A stretch of DNA of 64,000 nucleotides from Pseudomonadota bacterium (GTDB lineage: Bacteria > Pseudomonadota > Gammaproteobacteria > Thiotrichales > Thiotrichaceae): assembly GCA_002747435.1 (NCBI GenBank), contig PDPH01000049.1, forward strand, positions 1-64,000, written 5' to 3'. Numbering within the stretch: the stretch's first letter is position 1; the number at the start of each line of letters is the position of its first letter. This document shows positions 1-11,840 of the stretch, in pieces. The position numbers were made by a program, and so were the translations under genes. The notes below the pieces were generated by a model. That model did not search any database, had not been told where the DNA came from, and worked only from the letters and a program-made list of their open reading frames with translations.

Positions 1-52
1 CAAACAGCGCCTGGATTTCTTCCAGCGCCCAGTCATGACGTAACTCAGTCAC
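1..52 (-). CDS. bioB: biotin synthase BioB, N-terminal fragment (runs off window start)
   Basis: Minus-strand GTG start at 52 reads (M)TELRHDWALEEIQALF, resembling the BioB N-terminus (RHDW..EE...LF). Not in ORF track because it is truncated by the window edge. Confidence 0.6.
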   Translation of the reverse strand, partial: MTELRHDWALEEIQALF

Positions 53-305
53 AGTGAACCTCACTCATTAGTTTTAACATCTTCCCACTGCTCACGATTG
101 ACTTTAAGCATCTGCCATATCGACAGTGGCAACAATACCATCGCACACACCATCCATAAATGCACCCAGTAATTCACAAAAAAATCGCCTAAAGTTACAC
201 AGCTTCATGACAACTCCAGCATCTGTAAAAGCAGGTGGATGACCCCGCTGGCTTAGAGGTTGGTATAATTGACTGAACCAATTATCTACCACCGAGTAGA
301 CCAGA

Positions 306-505
306 ATGATAAAGTCTTCTCAAGCCTCACCCGCAGCAAGCCTTTGGCAGGATTGCGGTCTGCTGTATGGTAATGGCTGATGGGAAACCTTGGCAGTACG
401 GCAAGGAAAAACATTATTGCTGGAAGCGCATTTAGCGCAACCACCGCGATTAGCTGGCTTTCCGCCACTGATCAAGCAATTACAACTATTAGCTAATAAA
501 GTAAC

Positions 506-509
<4 letters not shown>
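306..509 (+). pseudogene. pabC: truncated aminodeoxychorismate lyase (pabC) remnant
   Basis: Reading from ATG 306: MIKSSQASPAASLWQDCGLLYGNG*WETLAVRQGKTLLLEAHLAQPPRLAGFPPLIKQLQLLANKVT*. Matches the PabC N-terminal pattern (DRGLxYGDGxFETL), has an in-frame TGA at 378-380, and ends at a TGA overlapping the mltG ATG (ATGA). pabC normally precedes mltG. Confidence 0.6.
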
Positions 510-3179
<2,670 letters not shown>

Positions 3180-3197
3180 TAATACAAACAAGGCTTT

Positions 3198-3533
3198 ATG
3201 GAACCCGTTCGATTATTATTGTCTTTAGCGGATAGAACCGCTCTCCACAACCACTACATGCCCATGATTAGAGGTGGTGGAATTTTTATACCTTGTGAAC
3301 AAGATCTCGATTTTGGCGACAAAGTTGTTTTAGAAGTTAATCTGCTCAGCGAAAAGCAAAAGGCTAAAGTACCTGGCTGTGTCGTATGGATTACACCGCC
3401 CAATACAGCACGGGGAGCTGCACGGGGAGTCGGCATTCAGATTCTGGGTGTTCACCAGCCGCGTATACAACAATATTTTGAAGGTTTACTCGGCGAAAGA
3501 CTCGTTCAACCGCCACCCAAACCGGCTTATTAA
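3198..3533 (+). CDS. PilZ domain protein
   Basis: Small ORF after holB; GGGIFIPCEQDLDFGDKVVLEV...VVWITP...GVGIQI is PilZ-like; conserved holB-pilZ order. Confidence 0.8.
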   Translation: MEPVRLLLSLADRTALHNHYMPMIRGGGIFIPCEQDLDFGDKVVLEVNLLSEKQKAKVPGCVVWITPPNTARGAARGVGIQILGVHQPRIQQYFEGLLGERLVQPPPKPAY

Positions 3534-3590
3534 TAAGGTTTATTCGGCGAAAGACTTGTTCAACCGCCAAACCCAAACCGGCTTATTAAT
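3481..3590 (+). repeat. imperfect tandem duplication (~54 bp x2) spanning the 3' end and stop of the pilZ gene
   Basis: aaggtttactcggcgaaagactcgttcaaccgccacccaaaccggcttattaat followed by aaggtttattcggcgaaagacttgttcaaccgccaaacccaaaccggcttattaat. Confidence 0.9.
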
Positions 3591-5094
3591 ATTGTGCCAT
3601 CTGTTTTGCATTGCGTCGACTTAAAACCAGTGGAATGATGACGACCAAAACAGCCAGTATATATAAGATCAGGCTATTCATGGATTGCCACAGGATTGAC
3701 CAATCCCCCCCGGAAATGGACAAAGCACGGCGCAGATTATCTTCAAATAAATGCCCCAACACCACACCTAGAATAACGGGCGCTAAGGAAAAGCCCAGCT
3801 TGCGTAATAGCCAACCCAGCAGACCCAAACCAATAATCATATATAAATCAAATGGATTACCTACAACCGAATACACACCAATGAAAGCTAATACTGCAAT
3901 CATAGGGCTTAGGTATTGCTGTGGAATCGTTAGTAGGCGTGCAAATAAACCCACCAAAGGTAGATTGATGACCAGTAGTGCCACATTACCAATATACATA
4001 GAAGCAATCAGACCCCATGCTATCTCTGGGCGCTGCTGAAACATGACCGGACCAGGTGTGATATTAAACAGCAATAATGCACCTAATAAGATAGCCGTCG
4101 TACCAGAGCCAGGAATACCCAAAGTCAACATGGGAATCATAGCACCACCTGCCGAGGCATTATTGGCTGCTTCTGGTGCGGCTAGGCCACGAATGTCACC
4201 TGTGCCAAAACTTTTGCCAGACTCTCCTGCTAGGCGCTTTTCCGTGCCATAAGTGACGGCTGAGGCGACAGATGCACCCGTGCCGGGCAAAACACCGATT
4301 AAAAAGCCTATGAGCGAGGCGCGTAATATAAGCCAACGTACTGCGATTAAATCTTTCCAACTGACAAAACTTTTGCCTATATCCAATAGCTTAAGCTTGC
4401 CTACCGCTTGGGCTTCGACTAGGTGCAGTAGCTCCGCCATGCCAAATAAACCAATAACAATAACCAAAAAATCAATGCCCGCCATGAGGTCAGGGCTGGC
4501 GAAGGTAAAGCGCACTACGCCGGTATTTGCATCAATGCCAATAGAAGCAATCATTAGGCCTAATACAGCACCCAATAAGGTTTTAATCGCATTTTTACCG
4601 ACTAGCGCCGCCAGCGAAGTAAATGCAAATACCATTAAAGCCACATAATCCGCAGGACTGAATTTGACGGCAAAGCTGGCCAGTAATGGAGCAAACAGCG
4701 TCATTAAAATAACAGCAATCGTGCCACCAACAAAGGAGGCAATAGCAGACAGAGACAAGGCGCGTCCGGCTTCCCCACGTTTGGCCATTGGGTTGCCATC
4801 CAAGGTGGACATGACCGCGCCAGCATCGCCGGGCACATTAAGCAGAATGGATGAAATCCGTCCACCGTATTCCGCGCCGTAATAAATTCCAGCCAATAAA
4901 ATCAATGCAGATTCGGGAGGTAAACCCAAGCTATAAGCAATGGGCAATAAAATGGCAACACCATTAATGGGCCCTATACCGGGTAATGCACCAATCAAAG
5001 TACCTAAAAAACACCCCCCCAAAACCAATGCTAGATTGATCGGATCCAATGCGACAGCAAAGCCCTGCCCCAGTCCCTGTAAAATAGCATCCAT
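3586..5094 (-). CDS. tctA: tripartite tricarboxylate transporter permease TctA family
   Basis: ALPGIGPINGVAILLPIAY, GVLPGTGASVAS, long multi-TM protein; adjacent TctB and TctC. Confidence 0.93.
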   Translation of the reverse strand: MDAILQGLGQGFAVALDPINLALVLGGCFLGTLIGALPGIGPINGVAILLPIAYSLGLPPESALILLAGIYYGAEYGGRISSILLNVPGDAGAVMSTLDGNPMAKRGEAGRALSLSAIASFVGGTIAVILMTLFAPLLASFAVKFSPADYVALMVFAFTSLAALVGKNAIKTLLGAVLGLMIASIGIDANTGVVRFTFASPDLMAGIDFLVIVIGLFGMAELLHLVEAQAVGKLKLLDIGKSFVSWKDLIAVRWLILRASLIGFLIGVLPGTGASVASAVTYGTEKRLAGESGKSFGTGDIRGLAAPEAANNASAGGAMIPMLTLGIPGSGTTAILLGALLLFNITPGPVMFQQRPEIAWGLIASMYIGNVALLVINLPLVGLFARLLTIPQQYLSPMIAVLAFIGVYSVVGNPFDLYMIIGLGLLGWLLRKLGFSLAPVILGVVLGHLFEDNLRRALSISGGDWSILWQSMNSLILYILAVLVVIIPLVLSRRNAKQMAQY

Positions 5095-5106
5095 GATGAG
5101 ACTCCT

Positions 5107-5556
5107 TTAAAACAGGTAAAATAGGGACGACAGTAAGCCATCGGGTAAATTTAAAGACAGTAATCTATCGCCAATTCCATAGCCAATCATGCCGGTAACT
5201 AAGCCGAATAATACGGCCTTCCACCAGACTGCACCCAATAACAGCGCCGCTAATGTGCAAAAAATAGCAGTGGATAAAATAAAGCCGATGGGCTGAAATA
5301 AAGCGGCATAAATAATCAGCAGTAGGATCATGGCAGCCACTTTGAAAAGGCTCAGCTTATTGAGGTCAAACCTATCAGCATCTGGGCGCACCAGAATATA
5401 AAGACTACATAAGGCTGCAACAATAGCAAGAATTTGTGGCCAAGTTTCCGGGCCAAGAGGATCATACTGGAAAGGTGCTTTAATACGGGTAAAGGCAATC
5501 CAGCCGTATACAAGCACAACCAGCAGGGCGATACCGGCAAATACCCTGTCTGCCAT
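5107..5556 (-). CDS. tctB: tripartite tricarboxylate transporter TctB family protein
   Basis: Small four-TM protein directly upstream of tctA; GPETWPQILAI motif. Confidence 0.85.
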   Translation of the reverse strand: MADRVFAGIALLVVLVYGWIAFTRIKAPFQYDPLGPETWPQILAIVAALCSLYILVRPDADRFDLNKLSLFKVAAMILLLIIYAALFQPIGFILSTAIFCTLAALLLGAVWWKAVLFGLVTGMIGYGIGDRLLSLNLPDGLLSSLFYLF

Positions 5557-5654
5557 GAGTGTTCTCCTGATGAGTTTGGTGAGAGCTGTCTTATTGCCCG
5601 ACTTGACTGAGGCCAGTGAAGTCGAGCGCTATGAGGGGATGGACTCAAGCAAAC

Positions 5655-6646
5655 TTAGTCTGTTTGGATCAGTCCCATGTCAGTGGCTATGTCACGCAAA
5701 CGGGCTACACGCTCTTTAATGGATTTATCCATCTCCTCACCCGACATAGCGAGCGGGAACAAGCCTTTGTCCTTTTGTATGATTTTGAAAGCTTCGGTTT
5801 CATAGGTTCTATTGAATAGATCAACCCAAGCATTATAAGCCTCATCCGAGACGGCTTTGCCCATGTAATAACCGCGCAAGATCGGCCATTCAACATCATA
5901 ACCTTGTTCTTTGGCTGTAGGCACTTTGTCAAAAGGCTCCGGCAGACGTTCTGCCGCCATAACCGCCAAAATACGCATCGTGCCTGCTTCAAGGTGGGCA
6001 GTCATTTCAGCAACATCGCCTGTATAGACACTAATATTGTCGCCTAACAAGGCTGCAATGGATTCACCACCGCCATCAAAAGCGACATAGCGCATATTGC
6101 GTGGATCAATATCCCTAGTTTTCATTAACAAGGCTGCTTTCATCCAGTCTTGCGAGCCTATCGAGCCACCCGCTCCGACTACTACGGATTGCGGGTCTTT
6201 TTCCAAAGCCTGCATGACATCATCTAGGCTTTGATAAGGGCTATCCGCTTTTACAATAACGGCACCATAGTCAGTACCCGCTGTTGCTAGGAAACGAGCA
6301 TCATTTTCTGTCCACTGGCCGTATTTGCCCGTAGCAATATTGAGCAAAGAACCCGAAAGGCAACAATAGCATTCGGATCATCGGTGCGTGTTGTATTAAA
6401 TAAGTTATAGGCTACAGCACCAATGCCACCAGGCATAAAGGACACCTGCATGGGCTTTTCCATAATGCCACTTTCGGTCATGGCGGTTTGGACAATACGA
6501 CAGGTCAGGTCAAAGCCACCCCCCGGTTTGGCCGGTGCAATACATTCAGGTTTTTCCGGGTTAGCCGCATTAGCCACGTAGTTAAAAGCCGATAGGGTAA
6601 ACAATGCAGCAGCGGCCAAGCCAGCCGCGAGCCAGTTTATCTTCAT
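5655..6646 (-). pseudogene. tctC: tripartite tricarboxylate transporter substrate-binding protein (TctC/Bug family), frameshifted
   Basis: N-terminal half in ORF 6287..6706 (signal peptide, CIAPAKPGGGFDLTCRIVQ), C-terminal half in ORF 5655..6347 (LNIATGKYGQWTENDARFLATAGTDYGAVIVKADSPY). Adding one base in the AAA run at about 6356-6358 restores AIVAFSGSLLNIATGKYG. Confidence 0.85.
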
Positions 6647-6845
6647 GAATTTTTTCTCCCATTGAGTTTTGTGGTGATCATTAGCGAAGCATAGCGCTGT
6701 AGACAAGGTAGTAGCAAGTTTGATCTGAGGCGAAGCGAGACGCTAGTCAAAGCTATGGAGCTTGGTTTTGCCAGCGGCTTAACGTATAGTCGATGGTTTG
6801 GTCAAATTGAACAGATAGAGAACAGATAAAGATTGGAGGAAAAGT

Positions 6846-8048
6846 ATGAGCCAATTTAAATTTGCCCCGATGCCGGATCAGGATGGTTTTTTTGGGACGT
6901 ATGGTGGGCAATGTGTTCCGCCAGAACTGAAAAAAATTATGGATGACATTAACGCTGCCTACGAACAGGTTCGTCAGCAGCCCGCGTTTATCCAAGAGCT
7001 GGATGGCTTGCTTCAGGATTATGTGGGTCGCCCCAGTCCCGTTTATCATGCCAAACGCCTCAGTGAAAAGCTGGGTGGCGCACAAATTTATCTAAAACGT
7101 GAAGACTTGAACCATACGGGTGCGCATAAAATCAACCACTGTCTGGGTGAAGCCTTACTCGCAAAGCACATGGGTAAAACCCGCGTCATTGCCGAAACCG
7201 GTGCCGGGCAACACGGTTTGGCTTTGTCAACGGCCTGTGCTTTACTCGGCCTCTCCTGTGAAATTCACATGGGGCAAGTGGATGTGGAAAAAGAGGCGCC
7301 CAACGTCACTAAAATGAAGATTCTGGGTTGTAAAATCGTTCCGGTCACGCAGGGAACGGCAACCCTGAAAGACGCAGTGGACAGTGCTTTTGCCGAATAC
7401 CTGAAAGATCCGCAAAATACCTTGTATGCGATTGGTTCGGTGGTAGGTCCGCACCCATTTCCCAAAATGGTGCGTGATTTCCAGATGGTCATTGGGCGTG
7501 AAGCCCGCCAACAATTCCTAGATCGCTGTGGCAAATTACCGGATTATATCACTGCCTGCGTTGGTGGCGGTTCAAATGCGATCGGGCTGTTTAGTGCTTT
7601 TCTGGAGGATGAAGCGGTTAAAATGGTGGGTGTGGAACCGGCGGGCAAGGGTTTGGATACAGCGGAACATGCTGCAACCTTATCCAGAGGAACGCCAGGC
7701 GAAATTCACGGCATGAAATGTTATGTCTTGGCGGATGAGGCAGGCGAACCACTGCCGGTTCATTCCATCGCCTCCGGTCTGGATTATCCAGGAATCGGTC
7801 CGCAGCATGCTTATCTGAAAGACCTTGGGCGGGTTGAATACACCGCCATGGACGATCAGGCCTGTCTGGAGGCTTTTATGCAACTGTCACGCACTGAAGG
7901 GATTATTCCCGCGCTGGAGAGCGCGCATGCGGTGGCCTGGGCAATGAAAACCGCGCCCACTTTGGATAAAAACCAATCTATTCTGGTCAATCTATCTGGA
8001 CGCGGAGATAAAGATGTGGATTATGTGGCGGCGCGTTTGAAACTTTAA
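6846..8048 (+). CDS. trpB: tryptophan synthase beta chain, divergent TrpB
   Basis: PLP lysine motif [51 protein letters not shown]. No trpA in window. Confidence 0.9.
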   Translation: MSQFKFAPMPDQDGFFGTYGGQCVPPELKKIMDDINAAYEQVRQQPAFIQELDGLLQDYVGRPSPVYHAKRLSEKLGGAQIYLKREDLNHTGAHKINHCLGEALLAKHMGKTRVIAETGAGQHGLALSTACALLGLSCEIHMGQVDVEKEAPNVTKMKILGCKIVPVTQGTATLKDAVDSAFAEYLKDPQNTLYAIGSVVGPHPFPKMVRDFQMVIGREARQQFLDRCGKLPDYITACVGGGSNAIGLFSAFLEDEAVKMVGVEPAGKGLDTAEHAATLSRGTPGEIHGMKCYVLADEAGEPLPVHSIASGLDYPGIGPQHAYLKDLGRVEYTAMDDQACLEAFMQLSRTEGIIPALESAHAVAWAMKTAPTLDKNQSILVNLSGRGDKDVDYVAARLKL

Positions 8049-8491
8049 TCTGACTTTTGGTCTTTTGATCCCATGTTCTCAGGCGGTAAACCTTCTTCCG
8101 AGTTGGAAAAGCGGTTTTCACTGAAACGCAATATCAAGGTGGCAATCGACAGTAACAAGATTGCCCCGACAATGGTTATCATCTGCATATTGTCCATGTG
8201 CTTCAGGTCGATCGCTAAGTAGCGTGTCAGGGCGGTCATGGATATAAATAATAGGAAAATAACCGGCAAGCGGTGGGTGCGGAAAAAGATGCCGACCATC
8301 GCGCCCAGTTCCAGGTAAATGAACAACAGTAAAATATCTGTCAGATTGGCATGGTGTTTTTCCATAATGCGCAAGTATTCAAAAAGAGCAGACCAGACAA
8401 TGGTCCCTCCAATCACGAACAGTCCCAATAAATGAAAAATCTCAACCGCAGTATTGCCTGCCTTTTCAATCCAGTACCTATAACATTGCAT
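8045..8491 (-). CDS. PsiE-like phosphate-starvation-inducible family membrane protein
   Basis: About 150 aa, four TM helices, [43 protein letters not shown] typical of PsiE family. Confidence 0.75.
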   Translation of the reverse strand: MQCYRYWIEKAGNTAVEIFHLLGLFVIGGTIVWSALFEYLRIMEKHHANLTDILLLFIYLELGAMVGIFFRTHRLPVIFLLFISMTALTRYLAIDLKHMDNMQMITIVGAILLLSIATLILRFSENRFSNSEEGLPPENMGSKDQKSD

Positions 8492-8653
8492 GATCTCTGC
8501 CTCTGAACCTGCTTATAATACTCGAACTTAAGTATTATAACTGATTAAATCACTGCACACTTTTGTTTTCGGCATTAAGCAGTCGCTCGACGAGCATTTG
8601 CAGTCAAGTCGCTTGCAAACTGTGCATGGCAAGCCATTGTCAGGAGAGGCGGA

Positions 8654-9943
8654 ATGACCAAGCAATTTTCAAATCATAGCAACACTGATATTCGAACAGC
8701 ACCCAGTTGTGCAGATGACTCCGACCCGGAAAGCTTGTCGCTAGATCAGGCAAAAGCTCGTATATTGGCTTCTGTATCTGGCATAACACAGTCGATTAAG
8801 CGTCCTTTGCGTGATGCTTTGGGCAAAATATTAGCTGTCGATATTATCTCTCCCATCGATGTGCCGAATCATAAAAACGCTGCAATGGATGGTTATGCCC
8901 TTGCAGGTGAGGATTTACCCACGCAACAAACTCGTGAGTATCGCATTATTGGTAAGGCTTTAGCGGGTATGCCATTTAAGGGGTGCTGTAAACGCGGCGA
9001 GTGTGTTCGCATTATGACGGGAGCAACACTGCCGGACGGTTGTGACACGGTCGTCATGCAGGAACATGTTGAGCTTTTGCCTGATGCTGGTGTGCGTTTA
9101 GGAAGAGGTCATCAGCTAGGGCAAAATGTACGTCATCCGGGCGAGGATATTCGCCAAGGCACGACGGTTTTGGCGGCGGGTCGACGCTTGAATCCAGCCG
9201 ATTTAGGCGTATTAGCTTCTTTAGGAATTAATGAAATATGGGTTAAGCGTCCCTTGCGGGTAGCTTTTTGTTCTACCGGCGACGAGTTGCGTTCTTTAGG
9301 GGAAACATTAGGCGCGGGTGAGGTGTATGACAGCAACCGTTATACGCTGTATGGCATGTTGCAGCCATTAGGTGTGGAATTACTGGATTTTGGCGTCGTG
9401 GCGGATGAGCCTGCCTTGCTGGAAACTACCTTGCAACAAGCGGCTGAAGTGGCGGATGTAGTCATTACTTCTGGTGGTGTGTCTGTGGGGGAAGCTGATT
9501 ATATTAAGGCACTTTTGAATCACTTAGGAAAGGTCAATTTCTGGAAAGTGGCCATAAAACCCGGTCGTCCATTAGCTTTTGGACAATTAGGCAAGGCACA
9601 ATTTTTTGGTTTACCCGGTAATCCGGTTGCCGTCATGGTTACTTTTTTACAGTTAGTTCAACCTGCCTTGCAAAAAATGGCCGGAGAAACAGGCACATCA
9701 CATCAAGCTTTGTTAATAGAGGCTATTTGTTTAAGTCGGCTGAAAAAACGTCCGGGACGTACTGAGTTTCAGCGCGGTATTGTAAGGCAAGAGGAGGGTC
9801 ATTGGGTCGTGGAAAAAACAGGCCATCAAGGCTCGGGTATTTTAAGCTCTATGAGCCGCTCCAATGGCTTGATTATTCTACCTGAAGCCGCTGAGACAAT
9901 AGAACCTGGCGACCGAGTGCAAGTACAAGTGCTTAACTGGTGA
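8654..9943 (+). CDS. moeA: molybdopterin molybdenumtransferase MoeA
   Basis: NAAMDGYAL, RIMTGATLPDGCDTVVMQE, SGGVSVGEADY, KPGRPLAFG, LPGNPVAVMVTF. Confidence 0.95.
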   Translation: MTKQFSNHSNTDIRTAPSCADDSDPESLSLDQAKARILASVSGITQSIKRPLRDALGKILAVDIISPIDVPNHKNAAMDGYALAGEDLPTQQTREYRIIGKALAGMPFKGCCKRGECVRIMTGATLPDGCDTVVMQEHVELLPDAGVRLGRGHQLGQNVRHPGEDIRQGTTVLAAGRRLNPADLGVLASLGINEIWVKRPLRVAFCSTGDELRSLGETLGAGEVYDSNRYTLYGMLQPLGVELLDFGVVADEPALLETTLQQAAEVADVVITSGGVSVGEADYIKALLNHLGKVNFWKVAIKPGRPLAFGQLGKAQFFGLPGNPVAVMVTFLQLVQPALQKMAGETGTSHQALLIEAICLSRLKKRPGRTEFQRGIVRQEEGHWVVEKTGHQGSGILSSMSRSNGLIILPEAAETIEPGDRVQVQVLNW

Positions 9944-9953
9944 GGTCAGAGCC

Positions 9954-10712
9954 ATGTTAACATTAAGCGACGAACAGCTATTGCGTTATAGCCGCCAGAT
10001 TATGTTGCCGCAACTGGATGTCACGGCTCAAGCACGCTTGCTGGAGTCTCGTGCCTTGATTATTGGACTAGGCGGCTTAGGTTCGCCGGTCGCACTCTAT
10101 TTAGCCGCTGCTGGTGTAGGACATTTGGTATTAGCTGATGGCGATCAAGTCGATTGCAGTAATTTACAAAGGCAAATTATTCATAGCACAGCGCATTTAG
10201 GTGTGGCTAAAGTCAAGTCAGCCGCTGAGCGTTTAAGCGCTTTAAACCCGGAAGTGCAGTTATCTTTAGTAGAAACGATGTTGACAGAAGACAGCCTGCA
10301 TGAGCAAGTGACTCAAGTCGATGTGGTGGTAGACTGTACGGATCAATGGCAAACCCGTCTTATGATTAACCGTGCTTGTGTTGCTTTGCAAAAACCCTTG
10401 GTGTCTGCCGCCGCGATTCGCTGGGAGGGGCAAATCAGTGTGTTTGATAGTCGTCAGCCAGATAGCCCTTGTTATGCCTGTTTTTATGGCAATGTCAGCA
10501 GTATTCCACAAACCTGTAGTGAAAATGGTGTCATAGGCCCCCTATTAGGAGTCATGGGCAGCATGCAGGCTTTGGAGACCTTAAAACTATTAACGGGTGT
10601 AGGCAGTGATTTGATAGGGCGCGTCATGTTGTTTGATGCTTTGCATTTGGAGTGGACAAGCGTGCAATTAGCGAAGCGTGCTGATTGCAGCGTATGTAGT
10701 GGGCGCATTTAG
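9954..10712 (+). CDS. moeB: molybdopterin-synthase adenylyltransferase MoeB/ThiF family
   Basis: RYSRQIMLPQLD, GLGGLGSPVALYLAAAGVG, DGDQVDCSNLQRQIIH, C-terminal CSVC. Confidence 0.92.
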   Translation: MLTLSDEQLLRYSRQIMLPQLDVTAQARLLESRALIIGLGGLGSPVALYLAAAGVGHLVLADGDQVDCSNLQRQIIHSTAHLGVAKVKSAAERLSALNPEVQLSLVETMLTEDSLHEQVTQVDVVVDCTDQWQTRLMINRACVALQKPLVSAAAIRWEGQISVFDSRQPDSPCYACFYGNVSSIPQTCSENGVIGPLLGVMGSMQALETLKLLTGVGSDLIGRVMLFDALHLEWTSVQLAKRADCSVCSGRI

Positions 10713-10714
10713 CC

Positions 10715-11323
10715 CTATTTCTCTTGTTGCTTGAGTTGATACAAAGGAACCAAATCCTCTATTTTAATACGTTGGCGATTCTCTTCAACGGCGGTAAGCG
10801 GCAATGTTTCTACCATGCTGGCCGCACTGCGTTTAGCCAATTGTTGATAAGCGTAAGTGCCAGATGCTTTCCAAGTTATTTCTTCCTCTTTTAATTCGCG
10901 CAAAATACGCGCTGGTGTACCCGCAGCCAAGTGCCTTGCAGGTATGTCCATATTGGCCTTGACAAAACTCATGGCGGCAATAATGCAAGCTTCGCCAATC
11001 CGTGCATTGTCCATAATGACGCTATTCATACCAACAAGTGCATTGCGCCCAATGTGACAGCCATGCAAGATCGCACCGTGTCCAATATGGCCGTCTTCTT
11101 CTACTATGGTGTCTGTTCCGGGGAATCCGTGTATGACACAGGTATCTTGCAAATTAGCTCCCCTGTGCAGAATCAGTCGCCCAAAATCCCCACGCATCAC
11201 CGCGCTTGGCCCTACATAACAGTCTGATTCTATGATGACATCACCAATTAAAACGGCGCTAGGGTGTACATAAGCATCAGGATGTACAACAGGACGAATA
11301 TTATCAATGGCGTAGCAAGGCAT
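10715..11323 (-). CDS. gamma-carbonic anhydrase-like hexapeptide transferase (PaaY/CaiE type)
   Basis: Left-handed beta-helix repeats, [53 protein letters not shown]; PaaY-like C-terminus. Start taken at internal Met (MPCYAIDN). Confidence 0.8.
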   Translation of the reverse strand: MPCYAIDNIRPVVHPDAYVHPSAVLIGDVIIESDCYVGPSAVMRGDFGRLILHRGANLQDTCVIHGFPGTDTIVEEDGHIGHGAILHGCHIGRNALVGMNSVIMDNARIGEACIIAAMSFVKANMDIPARHLAAGTPARILRELKEEEITWKASGTYAYQQLAKRSAASMVETLPLTAVEENRQRIKIEDLVPLYQLKQQEK

Positions 11324-11405
11324 AGTGATCTCCTCCGGGGTGAGCCTTCTCATTACGATACAAACTTACAGCTTGTATACAGTTTGTAAAGTATTTTTTT
11401 AGCTT

Positions 11406-11594
11406 TTAAAGAAGTCCTGCACTAGCATAATCGGCGGAGCCGAAATCGGCTCCTGCCTTATCAACGAGTTTGCGTAATTGGCGTTTGCCTTCTTGCCGTT
11501 TAGCAGACTGGCTTTTTTCATGCACACCGCCCTTGCGCAGGATGGGTGCGGTTACGATTGGATTAATGCGGGCACGCCGCGTTTTCTTTGCCAT
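11406..11594 (-). CDS. small basic protein of unknown function (62 aa), possibly ribosome-associated
   Basis: ATG at 11594 preceded by AGGAG; MAKKTRRARINPIVTAPILRKGGVHEKSQSAKRQEGKRQLRKLVDKAGADFGSADYASAGLL; immediately downstream of an rtcB C-terminal remnant. Confidence 0.6.
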   Translation of the reverse strand: MAKKTRRARINPIVTAPILRKGGVHEKSQSAKRQEGKRQLRKLVDKAGADFGSADYASAGLL

Positions 11595-11611
11595 AAGCGC
11601 TTCTCCTAATA

Positions 11612-11752
11612 TTAACCTTGCACACAAATGACTTGTTTCAACGTATGGACAATTTCAAGCAAGTCGCTTTGATTTTGCATAACGACATTAATATCCTTGT
11701 AAGCCCCCGGAATTTCATCAACAACATGCTTGTCTTTGCAGCATTCTACTTT
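11612..11752 (-). pseudogene. rtcB: RtcB RNA ligase, C-terminal remnant
   Basis: Minus-strand frame ending at TAA 11612-11614 reads *KVECCKDKHVVDEIPGAYKDINVVMQNQSDLLEIVHTLKQVICVQG*, matching the RtcB C-terminus (VEC.KD..VVDE.P.AYKDI..VM..Q.DLVE.VHTLKQV.CVKG). In-frame stop immediately upstream. Confidence 0.8.
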
Positions 11753-11840
11753 TTATCGCAATCCTGCAAAGAAAACTTGATAAAGTGTCGACTAGTCGCC
11801 ATTGTAAGGAGCATGTTTAATTTCAGGAGGACGCATTGCG

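Noticed and set aside
104-468. Minus-strand ORFs 104..292 and 286..468
   Set aside because: The 286..468 ORF is antisense to the pabC remnant; the 104..292 frame has no family resemblance. A different minus frame gives a short hydrophobic C-terminus (LGDFFVNYWVHLWMVCAMVLLPLSIWQM...) that is too short to call.
3611-4882. Plus-strand ORFs 3611..4039, 4043..4252, 4253..4648, 4664..4882
   Set aside because: Antisense shadows of tctA; Pro/Ala/Thr-rich low-quality translations with no family resemblance.
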